Shown piece by piece: positions 34,895-46,517 of a stretch of 64,000 bases of DNA (within the stretch, counting starts at the first letter, position 1; each line of letters starts with the position of its first letter). A program made the translations under genes and the position numbers. The notes beneath the pieces are model-generated. The model saw only the letters and a list, made by a program, of their open reading frames with translations. It was not told the DNA's origin and did not search any database. The DNA comes from Sphagnum compactum. Lineage: Eukaryota > Bryophyta > Sphagnopsida > Sphagnales. Location: positions 3,596,001 to 3,660,000 of the forward strand of contig OZ234503.1 of NCBI GenBank assembly GCA_965153455.1, read 5' to 3'.

Positions 34895-36409
34895 CTAGAT
34901 TTTCACCTGCGCATCCAGTTGATGGTCCCACATTGTAGGCAGTCTAGCTTCAGCTCCCATCATGTCAGAGATGTCCTCCTCTCTCCACCCTCCTTGGCGA
35001 AGCATGATCGACATCTCCTCAAGATAGCAATTCACCCATTTGCTGGCCTTGGGCACAGCTTGATCTGCATCTGAAGAATGCACAGTGATAGAATCCAATC
35101 TCAGGGACTGTCTTGTGATGATATCATGATCATCATTCATGTTGCAGCAAGGAGGAGAGGACAGCACATCTAGTACTTGAGCTCCAACAGAAGAGGAGGC
35201 TTTCTGCTGATGAGCAGCAATATCACTCCAGAAGTCAATGAGTCGTGGTGTTCTTGCAGAACAGGGAGGCACCATCAGTGAGACGTTTGACATCAATGCT
35301 TTGCTAGGGAGAGCCTTCTCTGCTCTGTGAATCCTCCCAGACTCCTGGGACCTTTTATCAAAGCTTCTTGACAATGTTACAAGCTGCTGGGTGGTTGTTG
35401 CAAGTCTCCCTTCTTTCAATTTTGATGCCTCACTCAAGACACATCCAGTCGTTGTCCTCTTGACATTCCCATGAAGCAAACCCTCTGATTGCTTGGCGAG
35501 AAAATCCAGACTCCGCCCCCACATCTCTTCTCCTGCACCACCTTCCGATGCTCCTGAGCTCGATGCCTCCGAAGAGTCTACACCTGAAGACGCAATTGAG
35601 CTTCTGCGTAATGAATCCAGAGTAGTGTAGTGAAAGCTCTCTCCTCCTCCATTGCTCACCTTCTGAAGTGGGAACTCGTCCAATGGAAATCCAGTTTCTT
35701 CCCCCCAATTCGCGACATCCACAGGAGGATCCATGCATGGATGCACTAAGAATAGCTCACGATCGAAGAAATCCGCAACATCGTAAGCGCAGTAGACGAC
35801 ATCCTTCTTGTACACAAAGAAGATCGGGTTGCCGGCCACGTTAGGGGAGCAAGGAATGTAGCAATGACCACACAAGGGAATCAGGAGAGGGAGCGCTCCT
35901 AAGGCAGTCCTGGCGATGTGGACAGCATGATGGGTTTTTGCAGGCCTTTGTCCCCACTGCTTCCACCAGAAGCTTCTAAGCGCGACTTCGTGCAACACTC
36001 CCGCGCGCGGCAGCTCGATCCTTGTTCTCAGTAGCTCCAAATTCGTCGCCCGCCAGTTGGGAAAACCAGCCCCGAGCGGCAACCCTTCTTGCAAAATTGC
36101 CTTGAGGTCCGGGGGAAATGTGAAGCCGAAAGTCGCTTCGATTCTGTCCAACTCTCTATCCGACAGTCCTGCAGCAACAGGCACTTGCGCCCTCTTGAGA
36201 TGCTCGATCACGCTCTTGGCGTAAGCAGAGAAGGAGAAGTAGACTCTTCGTGTGCCTGCTGCCTTTGGCGGCCCTGCAGCCGCCCTTGCGGATAGCCGCT
36301 TCAGCCCTGCGAGCTGCGCTTGATGTACATAACTGCTCCCTCTCTGCTGCTGTCGCTGCCGCTGCTGCTCGCCTCCTTTTCCTCCTCCTATTTGCTCCAC
36401 TTCTAACAT
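34895..36409 (-). CDS. SMI1/KNR4-like domain protein, plant type
   Basis: Intact 504-residue single-exon frame. After a Gln/Arg-rich N-terminus and RRVYFSFSAYAKSVIEHLKR (54-73), residues 81-120 (GLSDRELDRIEATFGFTFPP then DLKAILQEGLPLGAGFPNWR) and about 172-225 (PLLIPLCGHCYIPCSPNVAG, VAGNPIFFVYKKDVVYCAYD) give the SMI1/KNR4 fold pattern. A Ser-rich middle (245-300) is probably disordered. The C-terminus near 457-482 (CYLEEMSIMLRQGGWREEDI) is the conserved tail of the plant subgroup. In yeast the domain belongs to a cell-wall signalling regulator; in plants its role is unknown. The coding block is GC-rich and borders a GC-rich leader (36410-36840). The start is the first Met before RNA-binding-poor, low-complexity sequence; an in-frame alternative is not obvious. 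Real gene, function unassigned. Confidence 0.85.
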   Translation of the reverse strand: MLEVEQIGGGKGGEQQRQRQQQRGSSYVHQAQLAGLKRLSARAAAGPPKAAGTRRVYFSFSAYAKSVIEHLKRAQVPVAAGLSDRELDRIEATFGFTFPPDLKAILQEGLPLGAGFPNWRATNLELLRTRIELPRAGVLHEVALRSFWWKQWGQRPAKTHHAVHIARTALGALPLLIPLCGHCYIPCSPNVAGNPIFFVYKKDVVYCAYDVADFFDRELFLVHPCMDPPVDVANWGEETGFPLDEFPLQKVSNGGGESFHYTTLDSLRRSSIASSGVDSSEASSSGASEGGAGEEMWGRSLDFLAKQSEGLLHGNVKRTTTGCVLSEASKLKEGRLATTTQQLVTLSRSFDKRSQESGRIHRAEKALPSKALMSNVSLMVPPCSARTPRLIDFWSDIAAHQQKASSSVGAQVLDVLSSPPCCNMNDDHDIITRQSLRLDSITVHSSDADQAVPKASKWVNCYLEEMSIMLRQGGWREEDISDMMGAEARLPTMWDHQLDAQVKI

Positions 36410-36840
36410 TGTACCGCCACCCCACTCTCCGTTCTCTCTCCTTCTTGGCTTCAGATTTTCACCAACGTCTTCTCCTCCGCAAGTGTTCTGCCATCATCTC
36501 AACAAGTTGCTACAAATCCATTGCTCCTCTTTTCCCCCCTTCTTCCACTGTGTTCCTTTACGAGTCCAGCTATGTATCATCTGAGCTTCGACCCATTCTC
36601 CTCCCTCGCTCCTACGACTTTCCAGTCCTCGCAATCTACGAAAGAAGAAGAAGCGGAACACCCCACGCCAAGTGGAAATAAAACTTGGGCTGCAGTAGCA
36701 CAGCCACGGATCCTAGCAGAAACTCTGGAATGTGCAGATTGGAAGCAACCAAATGCAGCACGACCCTTGAAAGAACTGCCGGCGGCGAGAGAGAAAATTT
36801 GTAGATAAACAAACAGACAGACAACAACATGATGGACCAC
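36410..36840 (-). promoter_or_regulatory. leader/promoter region of the SMI1/KNR4-like gene
   Basis: GC-rich, pyrimidine-rich on the plus strand, with open frames on both strands that look like composition effects. Position directly upstream of the minus-strand start suggests 5' UTR and promoter. No core element can be placed. Confidence 0.35.
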
Positions 36841-37032
36841 CATGACAAAAGCCTTCCCTTCCCTCCCGACAGCAAAAGAACAATAAAGAAAACTTCGACA
36901 TCATGACGTTCACATGAAGCTCAAAGTGACAGAAAAAAGTAGGTGGCCCGCCCATTCCGCGACGTGGTCGTTGGGGCGGAGGAGGACACTGGGGCCCCAC
37001 AACGGATCACCTGTTTGTGTCGTAGCGGGTAG

Positions 37033-37052
37033 CAGCGGCGGCGGCGGCGGCG
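37033..37052. repeat. GGC trinucleotide run
   Basis: About six consecutive GGC units in a small GC-rich island (36,940-37,060). No gene is attached with confidence; a short frame on either strand is low-complexity. Confidence 0.8.
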
Positions 37053-37060
37053 CCCACAAA

Positions 37061-40000
37061 ACCTTACATTTGCTGCTGCTGTTGCTGAACACCTCTTGGT
37101 CTGATCCATTGCAATGCCTCAGGGAATAGCTTCCACCTTCCCTGACAAGATGACTTTGCTGCAACTGGTGTCCATGCTTAGAAATCTGTTAAGAGTCCAG
37201 TTTTGCACATGTGCAAACATGGCTGGCTGATGATGGAGAAATCTTGACATGACATAATCATGGTGCTCCAGAGATCACCAGTTGCCACCACCATCACTGG
37301 GATTTTTAAGATTCTGCAACCAGCAAATGGTGATTTATGTTGTGGAGTTCTGCTACTGTGATGGTAGTAGTTTTGCATCACATTGAGGGTACCTGCATGT
37401 GATTTGGGATTTTCACCATTGTAGTTGATGATGATGGTTTTGGGCAGAATATGGGAGCTCTTTTGGCAACGAGGCTGCAAGTGAGATGCTTCTTCAGCTC
37501 ATCACAAATGCATCAATCTGTTTTCTTGAATTGAAAACTGAATGCATCTGCAGCTATTATTATATCTGAATGCACATCTTTGTGCTTTTCCCCATTACTC
37601 TACAGTGTGTAGGAACAGGCTATGTAACCAGTGTTTTCTTTAGCAAAAGGAGGAGAATTGAAATCAGCTGCCAATAATTGGACTGATTTAATCAGGCCAC
37701 ACAGTGCACAGACCAGCAGCACATCTGACATTGGAAGCAACAAATGAAAAGTTGTAAATGGCCAGGGCCCAGAATACCCTTCAATCATCTTTCCTTTTTG
37801 ACTCACACATTTATGCTTACCTTGATGCTTGTATGATTGACCTTGATAGTGGAAAAATGCAAGAGGAACCTGGCAAGTCGGTGATGGCCAAGACTATGAT
37901 GATCACCCAGCTACAGTCACCTTGACAGCTTTTGAAACTGCAGATTTGTGCTCAACACCAGCCAGACATGGTTCAAAGAATCTCTTTAAAGTCCATATTT
38001 TTAGTATTGTGCACACAGACATTGACTCGACAGCAACAGAGTGGATGCACCAGTGTCTTCAATCACATGCAAAAAGGATTCAAGGACATGAGACAGAACC
38101 CTACCCATGATCCATCACAATGTGCATTGATCCCAATTCCAAGAGTTGTAGTTGTTGAAGGATTTTTGGTTAATGCACTGCAGTGTAGGAAGGTCAATGC
38201 AATATATGGTTTACAAATTCTGACTTGAGAAATGTCATTTACTCTTAACTGCAAAAAATGGGCTCTCAGGTAGAGCCACCACCACCTGGCACAGGATACT
38301 CAACTGGTCTAGAAAGAGGTTGGAAATGAAAAAATTCTTGAGCTGAATCAAAGTGCATACTATAGGTTGCTGATCTTTGGAAACTAATAAAGTATGTGGG
38401 TGCTGATCCAACAAGTCAGTAATGAGCACAAATGACCAATCAATTTGTCTACCGCAAGTATAGCTCTTGTGCAGTAGATGTCCTTTGATTCCTGACGTTT
38501 TTAACACTTTGTTGGATGTGATAAACACTGGTCGAGGTCCAGAAGGTGTCAGTCTAGTATGTGTTATTTTCATGATACATTCTTCCTATCTTCCTCTTGT
38601 CCTTCTGATGCGGGTGCTGTCACAAGTCAATTTAGCTTCCTTGTTTTATGTGACACTTTCAGTAACAGAGGTTGTCCAAAGTGTATATAAGAAATTAAAC
38701 CTTTTTTTCCCTACTAAGAATTGGCTGTTTTGGGGCCTTGTTTGATCAAAGTCAGCGAGAAATTAAGGTCAAGTGTGAGAACAGTAATACAAGAATTGAT
38801 TAGAGAGAGTCCAAAAACGCTTAGGTTCCTGCAATCAGTGGAATTCTTTGATGTCAAAATCTTGCAAGAATCATGTTGAGATGCAAGTTTAGAAAACCAA
38901 ACAAACAATGGTTGAGAATTGTTCCATTCCTCTTCAAAATCTGTTGGCTGCTGCAAATTTATCTGAGTTGCCAAATTTATCAGAGTGGGATGCCATGCTC
39001 TTGTATGAATGAACGTGTCATATACTCAGGAACACATGTCATATACTGGGACCTTGGTTCCTTGGCATGTTACATGCTCAGAACTCTGCCCAACTCTATA
39101 TGATTGAACCCTAGAAGATGACATTGATGGATGTGGTCCCTGTCTTGGTGGTGACTTCTAAAGTAAGGTGTTGTCATGTTGCTGCCCTCATACCCAATTG
39201 CAGAATGAGAAGTTAACAAGTAATATGGTAATTTAGGCATCTATTTGTACTTATATGAAATCCAAGAGGATTTTGCATTTACTCATCAGACTGTTCGGGT
39301 TCAAGGGTTTCATTTGTCTACATTGTTGTGGTTACATTGGATCTAGCAAGTGCTTTTGGCATTCAACTGAAACCATCAAACAGGATGTCAAAGAAAGATT
39401 GCCAATCATAGCCTGTGTTCAAGACTTTAATAGAGTTTGATGGTGACAAATGTGCAAGGTGCTGCCAAGCAAGTGTATGGGAGCATCAATGGAAGAGAGG
39501 AGAGAGACATGGGTAAGAAGACATGGCCAAGTTGAGTGAAATTGATATCTGGGATGTGTTGCTTTTGATATTGAAGCATGTACATATCCATGGAAGTTTC
39601 ATCATGTCTTTGTGTTTCCTTTTGAGTTCAGTCTAAGAAAAAGTTGCATTCATGAAAAGAAAATTTTACTTGAGATGTTGTGTTGACAGTAGTAAATATG
39701 GTCTTCCTTCAATTCCAATGCAATGCTCTGATCTCATAAAGCACTTGGAGAAAATTTGTAGTGTATGTGGAGGGCACCTTATATCCATCAATTTCCCTCC
39801 TAGAAATTGGGAGGGATATTATGCCTAGTCCTCAAGGATGGGAGGGAAATTATGCCTACTTGTAGGTGTAAGAACCCTCCCACTATTGAGGAGTAGGCAT
39901 AAGAACCCTCATGAAAACATGAAAAGAACTGATCTTGATTTGTCTGACCAGGTAGCATTGGAAGCAACAGGGATGTGTTTCATTTTGTGTTGATACAACA

Positions 40001-40888
40001 TTCGTTTAAAAAAAGTAGAAAGCTCATGAGTCATTCATTAGTGTCCACGAGTTGCCTCAGAACTTTACTTCATTCATTCTGGAAATCTGTTGCAGATGTG
40101 ACAGGACTTTCACTTGTTACGTACAAGACGAAATTACACATACACAAAATGCTTGGATGATGAGACATGACATTAACAATCATGATGTGCAATGACACAA
40201 TGGCTATGGGGATTGAGTGAAGAAAGACGTTTAGAGTTATGTTCTGACAATGAATGAAACCCTGAGAAGAACTTTGCCACCTGTAGATTAATTTGAAGAA
40301 TACTAGAACTTCTTTAGGCAAACCTTGAAGCAAAGATTGAGCAGATTGGTTGGTTGTGGTGGATTGTTGGGATCTAATTCAAAAACCAAATATCAAGGAA
40401 TCCAGCCAAGGAACTGAAACCAGACTTTGTTGTATGCTAATTAGAATATAGAAAGCTTGTTGGCAATGTCTGAATTTCCTGATATGAATTTGCAATGGAG
40501 AACTGTGGAAGTAAGTGATGCACATGTGAGTGAAAGAATAGCCATGGGAATAGTCTGTCATGGGAGAAGGGTTGTGTCACAGCTATCTTTGCAGCAGAAC
40601 CATGGAAGGGCTGACTGCAATAATAAAGCCAATAGACAGACACAACAAAACAAGCAGGCTTGTTGCCTGATGGCTATGCCCATTTACCCAAGGGAGAGGA
40701 CCAAACCAAAACTTCCATTTGAATGGATTTAGAACTTCACTTATGCATGCATGCACTTCTATGGGACACCTCTAAATGCCCATGCCATCAGATGCATAGC
40801 TGTTGCTTGCACATTGGTTTGAGATTGACCCAAAGTTCTAACCCCAAATCCTGCACTGAGGCATAGTCTCTTCCTGGTGAGCAGAGCC
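37061..40888. other. spacer, nothing identified
   Basis: 3.8 kb of moderate GC with no frame showing a domain. A small inverted repeat at 39815-39915 pairs 'gggagggaaattatgcctac' with 'gtaggcataagaaccctc'-type sequence and may be a relic hairpin element. Confidence 0.35.
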
Positions 40889-40943
40889 AACAAAGTGGGC
40901 CACACTGAACCAACACCCTCCAGTGCACCATGAAGGATGAATG

Positions 40944-41275
40944 CACTCCGGGTTTCCAAGACCCAAAAAGACCTGGGAAATTTTAGGATATGGTTTTCAG
41001 GACATGGTTTTCAGGACTTGGGATCTCAACTTTGGGGCCTGGGAAATTTTAGGATATGGTTTTCAGGACATGGTTTTCAGGACTTGGGATCTCAACTTTG
41101 GGGCCTGGGAAATTTTAGGATATGGTTTTCAGGACATGGTTTTCAGGACTTGGGATCTCAACTTTGGGGCCTGGATTTTCACACTCGCGGTTTCCAAGAC
41201 CGAAACCTGAAAACTTTTAGGATGTGATTTTCAGGATGTGGGATCTCAATTTTGGCACATGATTTTCAGGACATG
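40944..41275 (+). repeat. 66-bp tandem array A inside the Mutator-like element
   Basis: 'aattttaggatatggttttc' recurs with period 66 (landmark at 40981, 41047 and 41113), each unit ending 'ggacttgggatctcaacttt' and 'ggggcctggg'. Because 66 is divisible by three, several frames stay open; these are not genes. The flanking unit starts 'ctccgggtttccaagaccc'. Confidence 0.85.
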
Positions 41276-41278
41276 GAT

Positions 41279-41353
41279 GGGGAACCAGGCGACTTCACAG
41301 TGTCCGAAGGTCACAGGGGGAACCAGGCGACTTCACAGTGTCCGAAGGTCACG
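41279..41353 (+). repeat. 37-38-bp tandem duplication abutting the left foldback arm
   Basis: 'ggaaccaggcgacttcacag' followed by 'tgtccgaaggtcac' occurs twice in tandem here and once more at about 46483-46517, where array C ends. The single copy at the right and the double copy at the left mark the outer borders of the material between the arrays. Confidence 0.75.
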
Positions 41354-41443
41354 GATCTAAAGGGATATTGTTACATAAATTTCTTCCCTCTAGGACTCGG
41401 AAGTCCCTAACTTCTGATCATTCCATTGGTATCTAATTTTTTG

Positions 41444-41678
41444 CCAGTGTTGGGCGGTTCTTAGAATGAGGGGCAGACATAATCCGGATATCAAACTGGG
41501 TATTTGTCCACTTACTCATGGGTTTTCAAAATTCTCAAATAACCGGTTTTGGCATCAAAACCATGATTCTCCAAAAATTTAAGTCAAAGAACCCAAACAA
41601 GCGGTTCTTTGATTTTGAAAGTATTTGAAGAACCAAAACCAGAGGTTCTTTAAAAATCAAAGAACCGCCCAACACTGG
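41444..41678. mobile_element. 235-bp inverted-repeat MITE in the left arm
   Basis: Termini CCAGTGTTGGGCGGTTCTT and the inverted AAGAACCGCCCAACACTGG are perfect or nearly so. CAGTGTTGGG-type tips suggest a hAT-related MITE, but no 8-bp target duplication is clear. The interior also has inverted AACCGGTTTTGG/CCAAAACC words. Confidence 0.7.
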
Positions 41679-41929
41679 TTTCAACCAGCCAAATGTTTTT
41701 TAGAAATAAATTCGTTTTTTAATTTTGAGTCCATGGAACTTACCAAAGAAGCTGCTTATATTTATTGCTGAAATGTTATAAATTTTAAATCATTATTGCA
41801 AAAGTGAATTTTTTAAAAAAAAACTCAAGTGGTACAAGAACAAGAAAAATGTTTACTTTAATGGTGATTATTCACAATCTTCTTCAATTTTACCTTAAAC
41901 CAAATAAGGATTTAGAACCATCAAAACAA

Positions 41930-42660
41930 GCAATTTTTAAAATGGCATAACTAGGAAAAGTTGCACATAATATTGATGGATCAACTCTACATTTGAGATT
42001 AGTGATTCCATTAAACAAATTGATCAATGACTTTAAACCAATAAGTGATGAAAGATGTGATGCTTTGGCAAAATAATATACACAATTAAAATTGTTAGTT
42101 TTGAATGAAATATCATTGATCAAGAGTCAAATGTATTTGTTCATTGATAAAAGACTATGAATAATTAAACATAAACACAATAGTTTTTTTTGGAAATTTA
42201 GATGTTTTGATAGTTGGTGACTTCCATCAAGTGTTGCAAATTTGTGATTCATGAGTTTTTCAACAAATAAATGATAAATTTAATTATTTGGGTATTAATT
42301 TTTGTTAAAATAAAATCAAATGTTATGAATTATGTCGTGTTTTGTGACAATAAGATACATAATTCATTGAAGTCCTTAATAAATTTTAAAAAGCTCATCA
42401 AACACAAAAAGATATTGACACAATTAGCAAATTATTTTAGAGATCTTCACCATCTATTCTAGAAATTTTTCATTTCTTTCATACAAATAAAACAATTCTA
42501 GAACACAATTTTATTTATTTTTGAGCAAAAATTAGGTCCAAGTTATTATCTTCAAGCCAAAGATATTAGACATGACATGTGTCCACTTAACTTCACATTA
42601 TATTTAAAACATATCCATAGAAAACTAATGGATTACATTATGAACTCCATTGAAACCAAA
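41930..42660 (+). pseudogene. PIF1-like (Helitron-type) helicase remnant
   Basis: Plus-strand frames give, in order, NIDGSTLHLRLVIPLNKLIN, FKPISDERCDALAK, LLVLNEISLIKSQMYLFIDK, NLDVLIVGDFHQVLQICDS, then VVFCDNKIHNSLKSLINFKK. This matches the PIF1 order: TxHxxFxIP block, Walker B-like (x)DEIS(M) with Asp replaced by Asn here, and the VGDFxQLPP block. The Walker A region is not recognised, and stops interrupt the frame. PIF1-like helicases occur in the host and in Helitrons; context favours a transposon source. Confidence 0.6.
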
Positions 42661-42769
42661 TATGTGAATTGAATTATGTGCATGTAATTATTGCACTAAT
42701 GATGGGCGGGTAACCCGTGGCTACGCCACTCCAGTCACACTTGCACTTGGGGGGCTTTGGAGCCATGGG

Positions 42770-43480
42770 AGTGAAATTGAGTAATGTTTAGGGCAGCTAG
42801 CTATTCTTATGATTTTAGCAGGATGGTGGATAGCCATGCTCATCACATTTCTGGGATTCTGCAGCTTAAGATCTGAATTGGAGACATACCTATCTCAAGA
42901 AGGTGCCAGCAAAACAGAACATACCCACATTCCTGTTGCATTTGTCAAAATATTTGCAATGTCTACTGCAAGCAATTTGCCCACAATTTCAGAATGTTGC
43001 AGAATCATGGCAGGCAGCCCAAGAGACACCATATTGTGTAGACCTGAGGATTTTGTTGAAACACTCTCCAGGCAAGCATCATCCTCCACGTTCCTTCCTG
43101 GATGTGGCATAGATTGATGCCATCCCACCAATTATGGCCTTGAAATGTACTATCTGAAAACAAACTCCCGCCTCAGCTTGATTGCAAAATACACACATCC
43201 AGAATTGCAGACAAAACACCAAAAACATCTTCAAATTGGAGAGAGATTGAGGTTCTTCAGGGTCTCTCAAGAAACATAGAAAGCTGAACAGAAGAGAGAG
43301 GATCCGTGATGATGATGAGATTTCAACACACTCCCACATGAAATTGAAGAGGTCACACGTTCTGCGTTTTAACAGTGTCTGTCTGTCTGTCTGGGCAGTG
43401 CCTGGAAGATTCTTCCAGTCACTGCCCGTTCCCTGTGGAGTTCTTAACTGTCTCAGTTTTTGGCCACCTGGAGTTTGCTT
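42770..43480. other. higher-GC, gene-like segment in the foldback core
   Basis: Composition shifts from the AT-rich helicase remnant to gene-like DNA. On the minus strand a frame includes LESVSTKSSGLHNMVSLGLP and EIVGKLLAVDIANILTNATG. I do not recognise the source. It could be captured host sequence, as is common in Mutator-like elements, but this is inference. Confidence 0.35.
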
Positions 43481-43493
43481 GCACTGGGGGGGT

Positions 43494-43778
43494 TCACCAA
43501 AACCTAGACATGGAATTTTTAAGGACATGATTTTCAGGACGTGAGATTTCAGTTTTGGGACGTACACGGTGTGGGTTTCCAAGACCCAAACCTGGAAATT
43601 TTTTGGACATGATTTTCAGGACGTGGGATCCTCAGTTTTTGGAGACCTGGAGTTTGCACTCCGGGTTTCCAAGACCCAAAAAGACCTGGGAAATTTTAGG
43701 ATATGGTTTTCAGGACATGGTTTTCAGGACTTGGGATCTCAACTTTGGGGCCTGGGAAATTTTAGGATATGGTTTCTT
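43494..43778 (+). repeat. 66-bp-type array B in the foldback core
   Basis: Same units as array A: 'gggtttccaagaccc', 'tttttggacatgattttcag', then 'ctccgggtttccaagaccca' and 'aattttaggatatggttttc'. Same orientation as arrays A and C. Confidence 0.8.
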
Positions 43779-44894
43779 CTGTATTTACATACTTAGGCGT
43801 ACTTAGGTGCTCAAAGATGCATTAATGCTGTAAGAGTGTAATGATTAAGTTGCATTTTGTTGTATACTTGTCAGGAGCCTGAACTCCCTTGGTTGGAAGT
43901 GGTTTGTTTATCAGACATCACAGATGAATTACAATCATGTGGAGTAATAGTTTGTGTGCAGAAATAAGTACTCATGTCTTTGCCATAGTATCTCAGGTTT
44001 TTTCTGACACTAAGATGTTGCTTGTAGCTTGGTAATGTCATAGTGAGCTCACAGGTTGCAACACAAAGAGAGTACTCTATCAGTCAATACCCTAAACCTG
44101 AGATTCAGGACTCAAAGCATTCAAAACTATGGTGCACCTGAAGGAGAGCTATGCATCTGTGAGGCAGTCTTAATATATAGATATAGACACACACATATGT
44201 CCAATATGTGGCACTGAAACCACATAGAACTTCATAACCTTCACTTCTCTGGTCAGCTCTTGATACACTAAAGGTGTGGTACCATGATGGTGTACAGGTT
44301 TTTATGACAAGATTGCAAGAATGGAAGAAATGCAGAGATGCCCATCAGAATTTTTCCCTGTATTTTTTGCAATGAAAGTCTTTTTAATTGCAGCTTTGTT
44401 CATAGGCTTCCAAATCTGCAACAGCCTGCATTATAGATTGCTGCTGTTATGTTCAAAGAGTTTACATAAACTTTACACATGGAGCTGGCTCATGAGTCCA
44501 TAGCTTTCCAGCGTGCTATTGCGCCTGGGAGGCATGCCTCATCTCTTTCACGTATCACAGTCAATGCACCTCCATCTCTTTGCAATGGTGTGTGTGGGTT
44601 GTAATTCTAATGGTTTTATGTATGAATTGCAATGTAACTAACAAAAGGTGACTAATTTTTTGTGGAGTTGTGTTGGGTGTCTACATTCAATCTGGAATGT
44701 GGTGTACTTAAGAATTCCAAAAGATGTAAGGATGTCATGTTGCCTCTAGTTGATCTTGGAGTACAATAATAATTATTTCTGATAAGTTTAGTCCAATGAA
44801 ATGGGCAATCTATAAGTGAAAAAAAATTCATTTTAGGGTTATAAATGTGAATGTGATGGATTTGGAGTTAGCATCATTTTGCATGTCTATTTAT
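43779..44894. other. right part of the foldback core, nothing identified
   Basis: Ordinary composition, short frames only. A small inverted GGCATGCC-type word at 44531-44538 has no further support. Confidence 0.35.
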
Positions 44895-45027
44895 TTTTGC
44901 AATAATGATTTAAAATTTATAACATTTCAGCATTTCAGCAATAAATATAAGCAGCTTCTTTGGTAAGTTCCATGGACTCAAAATTAAAAAACGAATTTAT
45001 TTCTAAAAAACATTTGGCTGGTTGAAA

Positions 45028-45262
45028 CCAGTGTTGGGCGGTTCCTTGATTTTTAAAGAACCTCTGGTTTTGGTTCTTCAAATACTTTCAAAATCAAAGA
45101 ACCGCTTGTTTGGGTTCTTTGACTTAAATTTTTGGAGAATCATGGTTTTGATACCAAAACCGGTTATTTGAGAATTTTGAAAACCCATGAGTAAGTGGAC
45201 AAATACCCAGTTTGATATCCGGATTATGTCTGCCCCTCATTCTAAGAACCGCCCAACACTGG
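45028..45262. mobile_element. 235-bp inverted-repeat MITE in the right arm
   Basis: Inverted copy of the MITE at 41444-41678 with the same length and termini. Its presence at the same place in both arms shows that it was inserted before the arms were duplicated. Confidence 0.7.
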
Positions 45263-45394
45263 CAAAAAATTAGATACCAATGGAATGATCAGAAGTTAGG
45301 GACTTCCGAGTCCTAGAGGGAAGAAATTTATGTAACGATATCCCTTTAGATCCGGAGGTTAAAATGAGGAGTTAATAACTAGCCCTAAATAGAG

Positions 45395-45510
45395 GGGGTG
45401 GGTATGGAGGGGCGCGTCACGAGCCGTCGCTGGATTGCCGGAGCCCGAGAGCTGCCGTTCCGCGTGAATGCCGTTTTGCCGCGCCGTTGCGCCGGGGCTT
45501 GACCACGCAC
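45395..45510. other. isolated GC-rich patch just outside the right arm
   Basis: About 115 bases with GGGGCGCGTCACGAG, GCCGCGCCGTTGCGCCGGG and similar CG-rich words, surrounded by AT-rich DNA. No domain is identifiable in so short a piece. It may be a captured exon or the edge of another element. Confidence 0.5.
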
Positions 45511-46146
45511 CACTGCAAAACTATTGCAAACAATTTGAATGGACACTTCCTTTGTTTATAAGCATCATGCCAAGTTGAATACGCTTGTTTTGTGACATTT
45601 CAGCCATTACAAAAGGTGAAAATAATAATAACAATTTTATAAATTTGGTGTTAGGATCCTAATGCTTATTGAAACCAAGCCAATGGAGAACATTCAAGTT
45701 TTCGTATTTTTCAAAGTTTTAATATCAGAATTTGCAACAAATTCAATGACTAAAATATAAGATATGAAGTAGGTCAATTGATATATCGATTGATGATTGA
45801 TGAACATCATATATCTGTGGCAATCAATGGCAATTTTTTCAACATGTGATCAAGTTTCAAAATGAAAGTTCTTTCAACTTCTAGGGAAGTATTAATAAAT
45901 TCGAATAATTTCAATGTGTTATGTAATGGTAATGAAAGTATTAAGTAAAAAGCCAACTGTGCAAACATTTATTGAACATTTCAACAAAGATTACCCATTT
46001 GTTGAATGCATTGAGAAGCTTTTGTTTTTTCTATTTACATTTTTCAAGCATGGTGTGTAATTCTTGTGTAACATTTTTGTCTATTTTGGTTACATAAAAT
46101 GTACAATAACTTGTAACGTATAGATCTAATATGAATTGTGTAGACA

Positions 46147-46517
46147 CTGGAAACCCAAACCTGGAAATTTTTTGGACATGATTTTCAGGACGTGGGATCC
46201 TCAGTTTTTGGAGACCTGGAGTTTGCACTCCGGGTTTCCAAGACCCAAAAAGACCTGGGAAATTTTAGGATATGGTTTTCAGGACTTGGGATCTCAACTT
46301 TGGGGCCTGGGAAATTTTAGGATATGATTTTCAGGACATGGTTTTCAGGACTTGGGATCTCAACTTTGGGGCCTGGATTTTCACACTCGCGGTTTCCAAG
46401 ATCGAAACCTGAAAACTTTTAGGATGTGATTTTCAGGATGTGAGATCTCAATTTTGGCACATGATTTTCAGGACATGGATGGGGAACCAGGCGACTTCAC
46501 AGTGTCCGAAGGTCACG
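46147..46517 (+). repeat. 66-bp-type array C near the right end of the Mutator-like element
   Basis: Units as in arrays A and B, ending with 'cactcgcggtttccaagatc', 'gaaaacttttaggatgtgat' and the 'ggaaccaggcgacttcacag' block that also closes array A. Confidence 0.8.

Larger units (their letters stand above)
41352..45354. mobile_element. ~4-kb foldback structure with ~455-bp inverted arms
   Basis: Arms 41352-41803 and 44895-45354 are inverted copies of each other, differing by a handful of substitutions and one 8-bp duplication (CATTTCAG) in the right arm. Outer ends start CGGATCTAAAGGGATAT. The near-identity over ~450 bp implies a recent origin or ongoing homogenisation. The core of ~3.1 kb holds helicase remains, gene-like sequence (42,770-43,480) and array B. 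It could be a foldback-type transposon or an inverted duplication created within the Mutator-like element. Confidence 0.85.

Noticed and set aside
36156-37164. Multiple frames in the GC-rich leader of the SMI1/KNR4-like gene
   Set aside because: Open in most frames because of GC-rich simple sequence; no domain, and position fits a leader/promoter.
40937-41227. Frame encoding repeated FSGHGFQDLGSQLWGLG
   Set aside because: A by-product of a 66-bp repeat (divisible by three), open in more than one frame; similar frames reappear at arrays B and C.
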